DNA from: Diphasiastrum complanatum
Taxonomy: Eukaryota; Streptophyta; Lycopodiopsida; Lycopodiales; Lycopodiaceae
Assembly (NCBI GenBank): GCA_029204225.1
Contig: MU835611.1
Location: 1-37,743 of the forward strand
Length of the DNA: 37,743 nt
Direction: 5' to 3'
The position numbers and the translations under genes are program-made. The notes beneath the pieces are model-generated. The model searched no databases. It was not told the origin of the DNA and saw only the letters and a list, made by a program, of their open reading frames with translations. Shown one piece after another: positions 1-11,410 of the stretch (the stretch's first letter is position 1; each line of letters opens with the position of its first letter).

Positions 1-509
1 ACGCTGGGAGAAGAATACCAGAGGAGAGGACCCTAGGGTGAGCACATGATACCACATAAGATTCAATGACATCCTGTAAAATAGCATAATCAGGAATCAC
101 TGTGACTGCACATGTCATGTGCCACGTAACTTGAAGACCTGGTTCAATAACTCAACCATGGTTCACTTAGAAATCAAAGGTGCCAGGGATGAATCAGCAA
201 GGGAGAGGAGAGTTTTATACCGGAAATTAACAATAACTGCGTTCAATATAACTTTCATAGCCACAAGGTGGTGGGAATTGAATTTACGAACAATAAAGGT
301 ACATCATTCTGAAGGCCCTCATTGTAATAGACTGCGACCTACACGCCAACATACTTTATAGAGCTCATGCAAGTTTCTAAGTGATTTCATGCCATCCTCA
401 ACATCATGTGAGAAGTCAAGGATGCGCTTGTATCATGATTCAGTAACAGTGTATGTGCACATGCTTTCTAAGAAAGTGCTTAAAACTACAAATCAGCAAA
501 AATGCTTAC
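1..509 (-). other. Intron 14 of the MABP1-like gene (incomplete)
   Basis: Exon 14 ends at TCA|GTAAGC (donor at 509-508). The family expects the next exon to continue with a GDGCIFVW-like strand. I searched the minus strand of 1-509 for it and did not find it, so the acceptor is probably outside the window. No other feature is visible here. Confidence 0.6.
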
Positions 510-3500
510 TGAGATCAAATGCTGGCAATTAGGCAAGAAAGCCACTCCGGTTATGATTTCTGCATGCCCCGATGCTTGGAGTAGCAGTTCTCCACTAGAG
601 AGATCATAAACTCTCAGATGCTTGTCTGAATAAGAGCAAACAATGTACGTGCCACTTGGGTCAACCCGAACCTGAAGGATTATCATTCCAAAAGCCATAT
701 TCAGTGAAGCTAGTTCATAGAATTGTTGATACTCAAGCAGAGACAGTTGTACAAGTAGCCAGAATATATATCAAGAGAAAAGTGCAATATAATCACCTTG
801 ACAGGCTCACCAAAGTCACCCTCAGATGTGATGTGCCTCATGGGTTTGCCAGTTTCCAGATTCAGAATGTTTACTTTTTTATCCTGACAAGGTTAGATTG
901 TAGAAATTTATTTTAGAAAGCTACATTTGCAACTAGGTAGCACACAGTATTCAGAATGGCAGTAAAAGTGCAAGTAAAGCCACCTGTCCCACTGTTACAA
1001 CAAACTTATCGCTTGGATCGACATCCATATCATAAATAGTGCCGCGTGAAGCTATCTCTTGGTGAAAACGTGCACTTCTAAAACCAGAATCTGCTATGAT
1101 GACGTGACGAAATACGACTGACCTGAAAGGTTAGATTGCACCATCAAAAAATGGAGAAAAAGTTGGAAATAATTAAGTGTGTAACAATTGTACAGCTGGA
1201 TTGAGTTTATCCAACCTTTATCAGTAAAGGAAATGAATCCCCGTAGTTACAAACTTTTATAACTACAAGTACCTGTCTGCACTGCAGCTAAGCAGCTTCG
1301 AATTGCCACCTGCAAACTTCATTTTGGTGATTGATGCTGAATGATCATCAAGAGTATCTATAACCTCAAAATCTCTGCCAAAATAAGATGAGCATGTAAG
1401 CCTCTTGTTGGAAACAGTAAATATCACCCAGAGACCTAAGCTGAAGCTGAGTAATGAAATTCACAACAGCTTAACATGGAAAAGTTCCCAAATTACCTGT
1501 TCACATCATAGACATGGATCAGCCTGTCCCTTCCTCCAGAAGCGAGAAGAGAGATGTTAGAACCTCCTTGGTTTGATGAACTGTTCGTTGTCCCACTTGC
1601 AGTTCCAAAATCCAGCGTCAGTATCTCAGCATCATGTGCTTCCTGCCAAGCTCCCCCATAACAGTTTCACCAACCACCTGTCAAGTAATGGTACCATCAG
1701 GTTTCAAAACTCTACGTGTATCTCAGAACTATACCTCTGATATCAAACAAACAACCAGACATACAGCCTGAAAGCAATTTTGTATGACTGAGCCAAACTT
1801 CCAGTTCAAATATCAATCTTAGCGGTGAAAACATCAGAGCTTCCAAGTGGTGTACCTTGAAACTAAGAAGCTTGAGAGATTTCAGGTCATAGAGACGAAC
1901 ATTTCCACTACGATCTCCTGCAGCTAAATGGTGACCATCTGGGCTGACACAAATAGCACGAAAGCCGTTTGTTGAATCCAGTGATTCTTTTTCCGAACCA
2001 CGGCAGAATCGATCCTTATACTCACCATTTTTGTCTGCAAAATGAGTATGTAGGTTTTGACTTGACTAGAGAAGCTGGGAAATAAGCAATAGCTAAATAC
2101 TGCTCTCTTTGTCAAGAATAAACAGTCATAGTGCTGCTATGTGTTGGAATATAGGTAAAGACAAGCATTTGAAGAGTTCTGCCACAAGCTCATCTAAAAA
2201 TACCCAGCCCGTAAGATTCGTTTTGCTTGAGCAGACTAAAAAATATCTGCAATAAAATTGGTATCACAAAGCTACTGGAAATTGGAGCTTATGTTGATGA
2301 CTCATAAAAATCAATATGATGCAGCTAAAAGATTTCACAACTAACAAAACGGCTTGCTGACAACTTTTTCCAGCCTTTGGAGGAAGAATAGGTACACGTG
2401 AACATAATCTACTATACTTCAATCTACCACTCTTTATGTTAATAACAGGTGTCAAATGCTTTTTGTCATGACATGTTGTAGATCTTTATATCTTTCAAAA
2501 CATGAGGACTAATTCAGAGGGATGCCATAAGCATAAGTAGTAGACCCTCACCCATGTAGAGGACTCCAACAATGTTCTTGCAATAAACGTTTTGTGCTTT
2601 TTGGTTCATAATATCTGAGTTACAAATATAAAACTCTTCATGTCCACTGTCGAGACTCCAAATTCTTATGCTGCGATCAGCTGAGCACGTCACAAAAAGC
2701 TTCTTTTCAAGCAAGTCGTCCTTCTCCAATATTGCTTGGCCCTCAAATGCTGTAGGAAATGTTGTTATATCCCATATACAATCACTGTGAGCCAAAAAAG
2801 TTCGATAACGTCCAATCTGTCTTGGAACAAACAAAATAAATCAGGAAGCCTGTGAATATGCAACATATGAAACCTGTATTGCAAGATTGGAGTCCAAGAA
2901 GGTGTCGAACTGCTATGTGAATATTAAGATAAGCCTGAGAAATGAGCTTCAAAAGTTCATTTCAATTGCAGTGAGAAATACACAAATACTAGCACAAATA
3001 GCATGCAATACTGAAGGATATGCTTAAGCATTGCCGCTAGGAGATTACAAAATCTGTAGATTTATGATTGGCTCTGGATCAACTCAGAGGTAACTGATTA
3101 TTAGATGAAAGGTTCACGCGTTTTGCTATGACTACGGACTTACAAAAACTTCTGAAATCATGATAGCAAACTAGCAGGGAGCCCTGCTTACATAAATATG
3201 AGAAAGGAGTTTTCAGTTTAGTTTGTAACTTTGTATTAAATTTTCCTGGTAATTGAAGGCACCAAATGTGTCCCACTTTCACATACTAGACAACCATAAT
3301 TTCAAGAAGCTTCCACCCACACATTCATTGTCTCCCAAAATAAAGCAGAGGCCTGTCCTAGTAATTCCTGGATTAACAGACTTCCAGTGAGAAGTCTCAA
3401 AGGAGATGAGCTTAACCATAAATACAGCTCAAAGGGATTGTCACTCTTCGTTTTCTAGCACTACCTACGAAAAGCAATAAAGACTTCACGCCATATCCAT

Positions 3501-6500
3501 TGATGCCCTTAACAAGCTAAGTAAACTCATGCCATGATATCCATAATTGTGAACAGAACTTAGATGCAATTCATAATGATGGCTTAACTTGAAACAAAAA
3601 ATCATATACCTTAGACATGTTGGTCAAGTCCCAAAAATATAGACTGTGATCATCATAGACAACAGCTGCGATAACACAAAACGGTGTTTGTTAGTGTTTA
3701 TTTGCTTTGAGCAAAGAGATCAGCCCTATGTGCTCCAACAAAAAGACTGAAAGTGCTAGTTCAAAAAGGTACAAGCTTCATTATTTGTTCTTGACTAATC
3801 CGATCATACTTATACCTAGCTTATCTCCTTCAGACAAAAATGTGCATGCAAGTGCATCAGGAAAGTGAACTCCTTGCACATGTCCCATAGCAAGGGTAGT
3901 ACTAAAATTGGCATCCGTCAACCCATGGTACCCATGAGGTGCTGGACGGGGTAAAGTTGCAGCGTAGGTAAGACTTCTGACAATAAAAATTCGAACGATC
4001 CCATCACTACACGCACAGGCAACGTGTGTCTGGGAAACACTTATGCCATATCCACGTTCCACCTGTTCAAACAAACTCAACACCCACAGACAAATTAAAA
4101 TGGATTCAGTCGTGCAACCAAGTAAATAATTGATGCTCAAAAATACCAAAAAGGCAGTAGATAAGACTAAAGTGGCTTCTTTCAACCTTCAGATCCACCC
4201 ATTTTTCTACTGCAACGCCCATATGAAGAAGACAGAGAACACCTGCAAATCATCAATAATTCAGTCAAGATTTCCATAATCAACAACTCTCTTGACTGGA
4301 ACGTTCCTTTTAGTTTAAATTCCAATGGAAAACTTCGATGTGCTTGATAAATCTAAATTTTGCAGGCCATGATATTGATTCTGTCTTACAATGTAATTTC
4401 TGTGGAAACTCCGGTGAAGTAAAATCGATTCACATAAGCAAATTGTCATAAACATAGCAAAATTTCTACACAAGGATGTGTATACCTTTTGCAACTTAAA
4501 AGATAAGATACCTGAGCTGGTCAATGCGTATAGAGGTGAAATCGAGCCAGATTGGCACTCTCCTTCATTAAGTTGCACAATGGATGCAGAAGTGACACCA
4601 ATAAAAGAGCTATCTTTTTGACTACCTAAGGTTACTGACTTCCCATCCAAGGGAATAGTTCCTATCCCTTTTCTTGAATGTTTTTGATTATATTGCCCTC
4701 CAATGGTCCACTGCTTTAGATGCTTGACACCAGCAGTTATCAGAAAACACCCATCAGAAGAAAAATGAACTGAATGTATAGCTACTGCAGGCATGGTAAC
4801 ACGCATTTTTGTGAGAAGTGCTCCAACTTTCCAATCCCAAAGGCAAAGAAAGCCATCATAAGGGACGCCGATCGATACAAGATGCCTCCCTGCATAAGCA
4901 ATCATAAGAACAATAAACTATAAGTTTGTGAATACAAGTATAAACCGCTCTTCTACATCAAGCCTTGATTGCAGGACTCTCAATGAATATATTTGGTTAT
5001 CTGATACTGGGATGATAAGGCAATCATGAGTGATGAACCAAATTCAGCATTGAAAAATCGACTACGGCTGTCCTTATCCTTACCATTAGGAGAGAATTGT
5101 AAACAAGATACCCCGTTTTTGTGAGCTTTAAGTTCAGAAATGCATGAGCCAGTCACAGCATCCCAAACTATTACAGATGGCTGATGTCCAGACTGCAATA
5201 AAAGCCTTTTTCTTAAACAAGGATATAAAATTCATCAAAGTTAGATATTTTTATTTTCATGCAGCTATATCAAACTTGAAACTAGATGAGTCTGGTTACG
5301 TTTTGATGTTTCCCTAAAACTAATGTCATTCAGTCTGAAGATCTGACATTATAATATGAAAAGATGCATATTAATTTGCATGATACTTGCCATGACAAAC
5401 AAATACATAGAAATGTAATATTTTTATTTTCATGCAGCTGTAAGAACTTAAAACTAGATTTACCCAGTAACTTTTTGATGTTTTACCAAAACTATTGTCA
5501 GTCAGTCTAAAGATCTGAGATCCTGATATGAAAATTCTGCATGCATTTACATGACACTTGCCACAACAAATGTACACACTCAATTTGCAGCCTGAAAGAC
5601 TTTTCCAATACAGCTATAAATGAGGCATGTATTAACCTACCTCTCCAGCCGCGATAAATTTTCCTTCTGGCGAATATGCAACACTGCTTAGGGCTTTCGG
5701 TGTCCTAGACACCATCAAAAAGCGTGTTTGAAGGTCCTGTGAAGCAGCGTATATCACAACCACATACCCAGCCAAGTATGCAACATCATTAGTCACAGGA
5801 TTGTAGCTTAAGCCATTTGCATTTGAAGTCGTCAAACCAATCACCTTCTCCAGCTCAAGCTGTTCACAATAGCAAAGTTCAATGAGACGTAAAACCTTCA
5901 ATGAGGATCCATGCTCATAGTTGCTATCAAACTCAAGATTTGGAGGACACATACCAATAAGCAGTAAAACAGCAAAGCATTAGCTAATCATGTCAAGGCC
6001 AAGGCTCAAGAAAGGAAGTTTACAGCACTGTGGTACTACATAAACAAAAGGTAGGCTGCATCCTAAGAAGGGCATCACAAATAATTGAAACCACACGAAA
6101 AAAAGTTCTTGCTGGGTCCCATACTGGTCACTGCCAGAAAAGCAACTTCAAGAACAAAAACCTGGGCCATATTCGCTCTAAATTATCGGTTTTCCCTTGA
6201 CTACTCTCAATCCCTCTCTCAATTCAATATCTAGCCCTTATGGTAAAAAATTATGTACATCATTCTTCTAAGTGATTCAAAGCACTCTCTAGTTAGTGCC
6301 CTTATAATCTAATCTACTAACATTGTTCTTGTATTACAGTAATGTAAGACCAATTTTCCATCCTACAAAATATCTCTCACAAAATGGTGATGTACACTGC
6401 AGATCGCAATGTTTGCTACTTTATAAAATCCCCCATTTTTGCTCAGAATGCTGCATCTTTGATTAATGATTTATAGTACCTTCTAGAGTTCATGCAGAAG

Positions 6501-8767
6501 ATTTGATGATATATAAGTATTTCTTGGTGGCAAGCCACACCACTACATACCAAGGTTACCAACCGATTCAAATCAGCCAATTCGAATTAACCGATTCAAA
6601 CTGGCTAGCCGAAGTTGAATGTCCCTTTCCAAGATTTGAAGACTCATTTTGTTGTGCGCTAGTGCTGCCTTCTTGGGTTAATAAGTTATTGACTAAGTTT
6701 TGTTGTGTAGAATGCCTAAACCCATGACTTAACTTCTACGTAATGGGACATAAAACACTCTAATTCACAGTTTTTTTGTTTGCTGACTCGTTTTTACTTT
6801 TTATTTTTGAGCTTGAGCACTACATGATATTGTGACATTCAACTTTCAGCTTTCTAGTTACATTGTCTAGTACTTTATAGCTACTTAAAATGGCAATAGA
6901 TGAATTAGTAAATGCATGTTAATGGTTGAAACCTCAAATGATGGCAAGTGTATGTTGACAACTATTTGGCAAATGTATGCTATATAGTAACTGGTTTAGG
7001 GTTTGAATGTTGCAGAGACAAAGTTTTCTAGTGTGCATTGCAAGAAACAATAATTTATAAATTTTTAGCACCTAAACATCACTCTAGATTTTTTAAACCC
7101 TACATTCTACAAGCTAGCTGTGGTTGATAAGGGATTTAAGTGTCAATATACCAGCTGACATTTTTTATATGCATAGAACCCACGGTTCTCAGAACCGTGG
7201 GTCCTGGGAACCGTGGGGTGAACCGTACCACGGTTCATGAACCGTGGTACGGTTCCTCTATTTAATTAATTAATTAATTACCAAATTCACATATTTCACA
7301 GATGATACAGATTTGACAGCTTTCACGTGATGTACAGACGATTTGACAGATACGAAATCATCTGAAATCATCACTGATTTGACAGATTTCACAGATTTCA
7401 CATGATGTACAGATTATACAGTTGATTTGACAGATGTCACAGATGATTTGACAGTTTTCAGAGATTTTTTTGGCCCTTTTTTTGCATTATTTTGGGATGT
7501 TTTTGGGGGGGAAACTAAAAAATTAATTAATACAGATGATTTGACAGATATGAAATCATCTGAAATCATCACTGATTTGACAGATTTCACAGATTTCACA
7601 TGATGTACAGGTGATTTGACAGATTTCAGAGATTTTTTTGGCCTTTTGTTTGCATAATTTTGGGATTATTTTGGGGGGGGAAACTAAAGAATTAATTGAT
7701 TGATTAATCAACACGGTTCACCACGGTTCTGGGCAAAAAAATTTAAGAACCATACGGTCCTCAGAACCATGGTGAACCGATAACGGTTCATTAATTCTAT
7801 GTTTATATGATTCATTTCACCCCATCAGAATATAACAGCAAAATTCAAAAACAAGTATTCTTTCTTATGTTACAAATTGAAACTCTTCGTAAAATCAAAG
7901 CTATTCCAGTGTGAGCATCAAGCTCATGTTCTGAAACACTATGTAACTATGATAGACACCAAAGCAACCGAATCACAATTCTATATTAAAAAGACATATA
8001 AATGCTTCAAAAGTGTCTCCAAATTAATCATTAACCAAAAGATGTACTCAGTTCTATTGTTGTATGCATCAATATTAATCTTAAATAACTGAACTGTAAT
8101 TAAAATTTTCATTACTTTATGATCAATGCCACACTTCTTGGTCTTGTCTTTCAATGTATGTGCCATAGTTGCATGCCACACTCTGGAACGCGTTCTGGGA
8201 AATCTATTTAGGATTTTCCCGAAACGTGCACCCAAAAACAAAAATTTCTTGTAAAAAACAGAAGTTTTACTGTTTTTCTGAATATCTTTTAGTGTAAACT
8301 TTTTTAAGCAGTATGTAAATTTTTTTGGTATTGCTAAAACGGGTTCTCTTTACAGTAACAACTGTTTTTTTTTTAAATTTTTAAAAAAAAAGTTTAAATT
8401 TTAAATACTATTCCGGAACAGCATTCCGGGTTCCGGAACGCCCCCCGCAAAAACAAACGTGTTCCGGATGCATCTATGTAACTATTTGCATTAACAAAGA
8501 TATTTGCAAACTAATTGCATAATTCAGACCTTTATTATGGCACAAAGCATAAGCAAGTTCTAACCAGTACATCCTCTCTGATTGAAAAATCAGATTTCAT
8601 ATTCAAACCGAATGATTCCCCCTGCCCAAAATATTCAGCGATCAACTTCAAAAAGTTTTAAGATAATAGCTTGGAACTGTATATGGCTTACAAGTCCTTC
8701 AAAAACCAGTCACTCTTACCTTTCCACTAAGTTCTGGTTTCTTGAATTTACGCCTAATGAGCCTCAT
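510..8767 (-). CDS. MABP1: MABP1/WDR62-like tandem WD40-repeat protein (5' part, 14 exons, runs off left edge)
   Basis: Seen: coding exons on the minus strand are 8720-8767, 5641-5859, 5084-5192, 4512-4889, 4187-4242, 3816-4062, 3610-3665, 2552-2816, 1856-2034, 1497-1642, 1273-1374, 984-1122, 797-883 and 510-671. Every junction is GT-AG and the phases agree, giving 2193 bp or 731 codons. Exon 1 encodes MRLIRRKFKKPELSGK, with an in-frame TAA just upstream of its ATG. Exon 2 opens with LELEKVIGLTTSNANGL, the family hallmark, followed by YLAGYVVVIY. WD-strand signatures include VIVWDA (~96), FLCLWDWKVG (~140), LKQWTIGG (~180), HSLYFWDL (~360), SIRIWSLDSG (~425), NVRLYDLKS (~505), LIHVYDVNR (~563), VNILNLETGK (~655) and LRVYDLSSGE (~697). 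This is a double propeller. Known: the animal relatives MABP1 and WDR62 are JNK scaffolds, and WDR62 acts at spindle poles; the plant role is poorly known. Missing: the last WD strand and the C-terminal tail lie left of base 1. Exon 1 is short and is the least certain exon. Confidence 0.93.
5241..5575. repeat. Two-copy tandem duplication inside intron 2
   Basis: About 173 bp starting at ~5245 (ATATTTTTATTTTCATGCAG) recurs at ~5418 with scattered substitutions. Shared blocks include TTTTGATGTTT, CAGTCTGAAGATCTGA versus CAGTCTAAAGATCTGA, and the ACTTGCCA(TG/CA)ACAAA end. It lies wholly inside intron 2 (5193-5640) and does not touch either exon. Confidence 0.75.
7220..7255. repeat. 36-bp perfect palindrome in the left subterminal region of the hAT-like element
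   Basis: The 18-bp half GAACCGTACCACGGTTCA is followed immediately by its exact reverse complement, with no loop. A second near-perfect palindrome (11-bp arms, 1-bp centre) sits just outside at 7179-7201. Both are built from the same GAACCGTGG motif. Confidence 0.9.
7290..7690. repeat. Internal minisatellite of the hAT-like element
   Basis: Short units of the form GATTTGACAGATTTCACA repeat irregularly. A larger ~180-bp block, running from a GATGATTTGACAGAT start to a G-run plus GGAAACTAAA end, occurs twice (about 7330-7527 and 7532-7690). The copies end at the paired GGGGGGGAAACTAAA motifs. Confidence 0.75.
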
Positions 8768-8988
8768 CCTCTTTTACAATTCTTTTTTGCTCGCTGCCGC
8801 AGATAGAAAGGCACTTGTACTTAACCCTGTAGAACATTTCATATGATCCAAAAGATTCTCTCGACCAGTGTAAAAGTAGCAGCATAACTTAAACAAGATT
8901 AAAGTGGTGAAATTAAATAACAGTTGAGTGGTATTTTTAACTGGAAAACTTTGTAAAAGCATGAAATTTGCAGAAGTTTAAAGTTTTC

Positions 8989-8992
<4 letters not shown>

Positions 8993-9046
<54 letters not shown>
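8993..9046. repeat. (GA)27 microsatellite, reading as (TC)27 on the gene strand
   Basis: A perfect dinucleotide tract lies 226 bp upstream of the MABP1-like start codon. On the transcribed strand it is a pyrimidine tract. In plants, GA/CT tracts in promoters and leaders are bound by BPC/GAGA-type factors, so a regulatory role is possible but is not shown by the sequence. Confidence 0.95.
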
Positions 9047-9051
<5 letters not shown>

Positions 9052-9708
9052 TGATGGTAATCAACTGTAAAACTTATATTTCATCACATAGTCAAAGAAG
9101 AATAGTCCAAACTTGCACTCGGTTTCAGAAACTCGTTTCTGAACTCAAACGCGTCTGCTTCCAAAGTTAAGCTACGTTCTTTTCCAAAATGAAAACTCAT
9201 TTAGGCACATTTTTTTCCTCAATCAGATATGGTGAATCTCTACAAGGAAGTTGCTTTAATGTCCGAAGCGAATTGCATCCTTCACAAGCACAATATTTGA
9301 CAAAAGCTATCGACAAGCCAATCACAATCTGAATAAATACATTGACCATTTGAAACAAACCACAATGTTCGGAATGATCTGAAAATTGAAAGCGTCCATG
9401 CTTGGAAATATCATAAAATTTGATTTTCATTACCTTTTTTCTTATGCATACGCAGAGGGAAATTTTACATGATTTTATGTGGTTCGAGACTACACAACCT
9501 CAATTTACAATGAAACTAATGCAAACGCAGAACAAGATAAATAGATGATCATATATGATGCAAGGTGATAGAATCTCAAGCTGATATGAAACTTATGCAT
9601 ACACAGAACGAGATAACACTTGATGAAATACGATGTAAGATTGTACATGAAAACAAATCATAATGTAAGAATGTAAAGCTTCAACTAAAGCACATGCACA
9701 AAACTTAC

Positions 9709-9950
9709 TTGTTTCGCGATCTGCTCGCATTCGAAAAAACGAAAAAAGGGCTTCTCGCTCTCTTCTGCATCTCCGTTCATGTTCGGATCCATCCATAAGC
9801 CAAATACTGTCGTCCAAGACGAACCTTGCTTGCCGACGCTGTTCGGGAACGAATCCAAAACAAACGCGTGTCTGCACTGTAACGTGGCACATGCGGACTC
9901 GGTGCAGTCTGAGATTCTCAGCGCTCGTAAGGCTACTATAGGAGGGAAAG
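9709..9950 (-). other. Candidate leader exon or unrecognised short coding exon upstream of the WD40 gene
   Basis: This GC-richer stretch stays open in two minus-strand frames. One frame has an ATG at 9792 and reads MDPNMNGDAEESEKPFFRFF, then 8 more residues, to a strong donor CAA|GTAAGT (exon end 9709). It is upstream of, and on the same strand as, the WD40 gene. The simplest reading is a 5' leader exon with upstream ORFs, spliced toward an acceptor such as GCGGCAG| near 8792. Alternatively it is the first exon of a separate small gene; after the acceptor TTTATTCAG| near 9330 there is an open run of ~40 codons. I do not recognise the protein. Confidence 0.3.
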
Positions 9951-11030
9951 GGATTTGAATTTTGTTGGGTCAGCTGGTACTCTTGTGCATGACCTGACCT
10001 ACAAATTCTGTCCCTCTTATTGGCCCTACCTTAACTCTTACAAGGAGGGTAAAAAATATTGGTGTGCTTGTCTTTTGATTTCATTTTTGGCCCTGCCTTA
10101 CAGGTTTTCATATTTGCATTAATTTCTGAAGCCACCATGTATTTAAGAAATAATTAACTAAAAGGTTAACATAGTTTTAGGGAGTTAATTAGAAAAATTC
10201 TTCCTAGGGATAAATATCTCCGCGGTGCCTCAGTGCGTGTTAGGCGCGTGGATTCTCTCTCTCGTCTTCTCTCGTGGCTTCTTGTGCGTTCTTCTCTTGG
10301 CTTCCTGCATGCACAACTGAATGGAATTACACATTGTGATAGGATGTGTTCAGGTGCTTCTCTTCTGCAATTCAAGTTCCGTTTCTTTTCAGGTTTCCTT
10401 CGCTTTTCTATTTCACAACCATCTTCGCAATCAGCTAAACCATTCGCAGCTCTAATATTTTCTACCAACTCTCTGCTCAAGGTGAAAATATCATGCTTGA
10501 ATATCGTTTCACTTCTTGGTTTTCAAATCTGACAATACAGATTTTGATAGGATTTCTTCAAATACTTCTCGCGGCCATCTTCGTGATGAGCTATACCATC
10601 TGCAACCATGTCAGTTCTCTGTTCAAGGTGAAAGTACCACGCTTCAATATCTTGTTACTTCTTCTTCTTCTTCTTTTCACATGGGAGTAACTGCTCTTCC
10701 TTACATGTTGCAAGGCCGAATTGTCCCTAGCTTGTTGAGTTTTCATTGCAGGCTTTGAATGTACTTTGTAAATCTATAATCTCTTATTGCAGTATCACAG
10801 TTTTCCTCACATTTAAAAACTGAGATGAGAATTCGTTTCTAGATATAATGTGAAAACCGATTTCCTGGTGTAGAAGTTCTATGGACAATAAGAGTTTTTT
10901 TGGTGCAAACCTCTACGAATTCTATTAATCTAGATCCACAAGTGGATCTTCAAAAAAGCATCATATTTCTTCTATCTGAGCTTGTTAGAAAACCTCTACT
11001 GTCGAACTAGATCTGGATCTTATCTTGTTT
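9951..11030. other. Intergenic region, possible shared promoter zone
   Basis: No recognisable gene. On the plus strand two imperfect direct repeats are visible: CTCTGCTCAAGGTGAAAATA at ~10471 and CTCTGTTCAAGGTGAAAGTA at ~10618, each continuing into a similar TATCAT/TACCAC-GCTT block. Weaker upstream pairs (GATAGGAT...) occur at ~10339 and ~10546. The short ORFs here overlap in several frames and show no family features. Confidence 0.5.
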
Positions 11031-11179
11031 TATGCACTGAATTCGCCATCTGGACATAGGTTCTATGTTTGCTCAAGTATTTGAGCTTGACCTTATTGTC
11101 CAGCCTGCCATGCTCATATGAAAACTGGGTGATGATGATTTTCACACACTCAGATATTACATTGTTCAAAGTCATAATC

Positions 11180-11410
11180 ATGCTACGACGATAGGAGGAG
11201 ACAAGAAGGAATGAAGCATCCTCCATCAATGACTCGCTGGCATTATTCTCAAAGAAGAACACAAGGAAGCAACAGAAGAAGAAAGTTGTCAAACAAATCG
11301 ACAGCAATCAGAAACAATCACAGAAGATCCAGAATCAGCAACTTGCTCAAAACAAGAAAAGGATCTTCTGCAAGTACTGCAAGAGGTGTACATGTGACAG
11401 ATATAGGTAG
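11180..11410 (+). pseudogene. Ty1-copia gag fragment with degenerate zinc knuckle
   Basis: Seen: the frame from 11180 reads MLRR, then a TAG, then EETRRNEASSINDSLALFSK, followed by a long Lys/Gln/Asn-rich run, RIFCKYCKR, then CTCDRYR and a stop at 11408-11410. Known: plant copia gag proteins end with a basic spacer and a CCHC knuckle (CxYC...GH...C). Here the first CxxC half is present, but the GH-containing middle is deleted or scrambled. Upstream, SMFAQVFELDLIV (~11066) resembles the gag segment before it, in a shifted frame. Inferred: a decayed gag remnant with no linked integrase or reverse transcriptase. Confidence 0.5.

Larger units (their letters stand above)
7172..7801. mobile_element. 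hAT-like non-autonomous DNA transposon, 630 bp, with 8-bp TSD
   Basis: Seen: the ends are short inverted repeats, CATAGAA at the left and TTCTATG at the right. The element is flanked by an exact 8-bp direct repeat, TTTATATG, at 7164-7171 and 7802-7809. The subterminal zones are packed with GGTTC/GAACC and ACCGTGG motifs in both orientations (7179-7255 and 7713-7795). There is no transposase ORF. Known: hAT elements make 8-bp target duplications and carry short TIRs with clustered subterminal transposase-binding motifs. Inferred: this is a hAT-family MITE-like insertion in intron 1 of the WD40 gene. The exact TSD implies a fairly recent or well-preserved insertion. Confidence 0.8.
5860..8719 (-). 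other. Large intron 1 of the MABP1-like gene
   Basis: The intron is 2,860 bp between donor AAG|GTAAGAG (8719) and acceptor GAACAG| (5860). It holds the hAT-like insertion at 7172-7801. The rest is AT-rich, with a short repetitive motif (CCGATTCAAA) near 6560-6600. I see no other coding sequence in it. Confidence 0.8.

Noticed and set aside
119-361. Plus-strand 80-codon ORF at the left edge
   Set aside because: It lies in an intron of the opposite-strand WD40 gene and has no recognisable features.
5860-5952. N-terminal extension of WD40 exon 2 to an ATG at 5952
   Set aside because: The exon has a good acceptor (TTGTGAACAG|) at 5860, and the upstream ATG peptide lacks family similarity, whereas the exon at 8720-8767 supplies a family-like basic N-terminus in the correct phase.
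10233-10758. Plus-strand ORFs of 65-99 codons as a divergent gene
   Set aside because: Three overlapping frames are open at once, composition is Ser/Phe/Leu-rich without motifs, and no splice-consistent continuation was seen.
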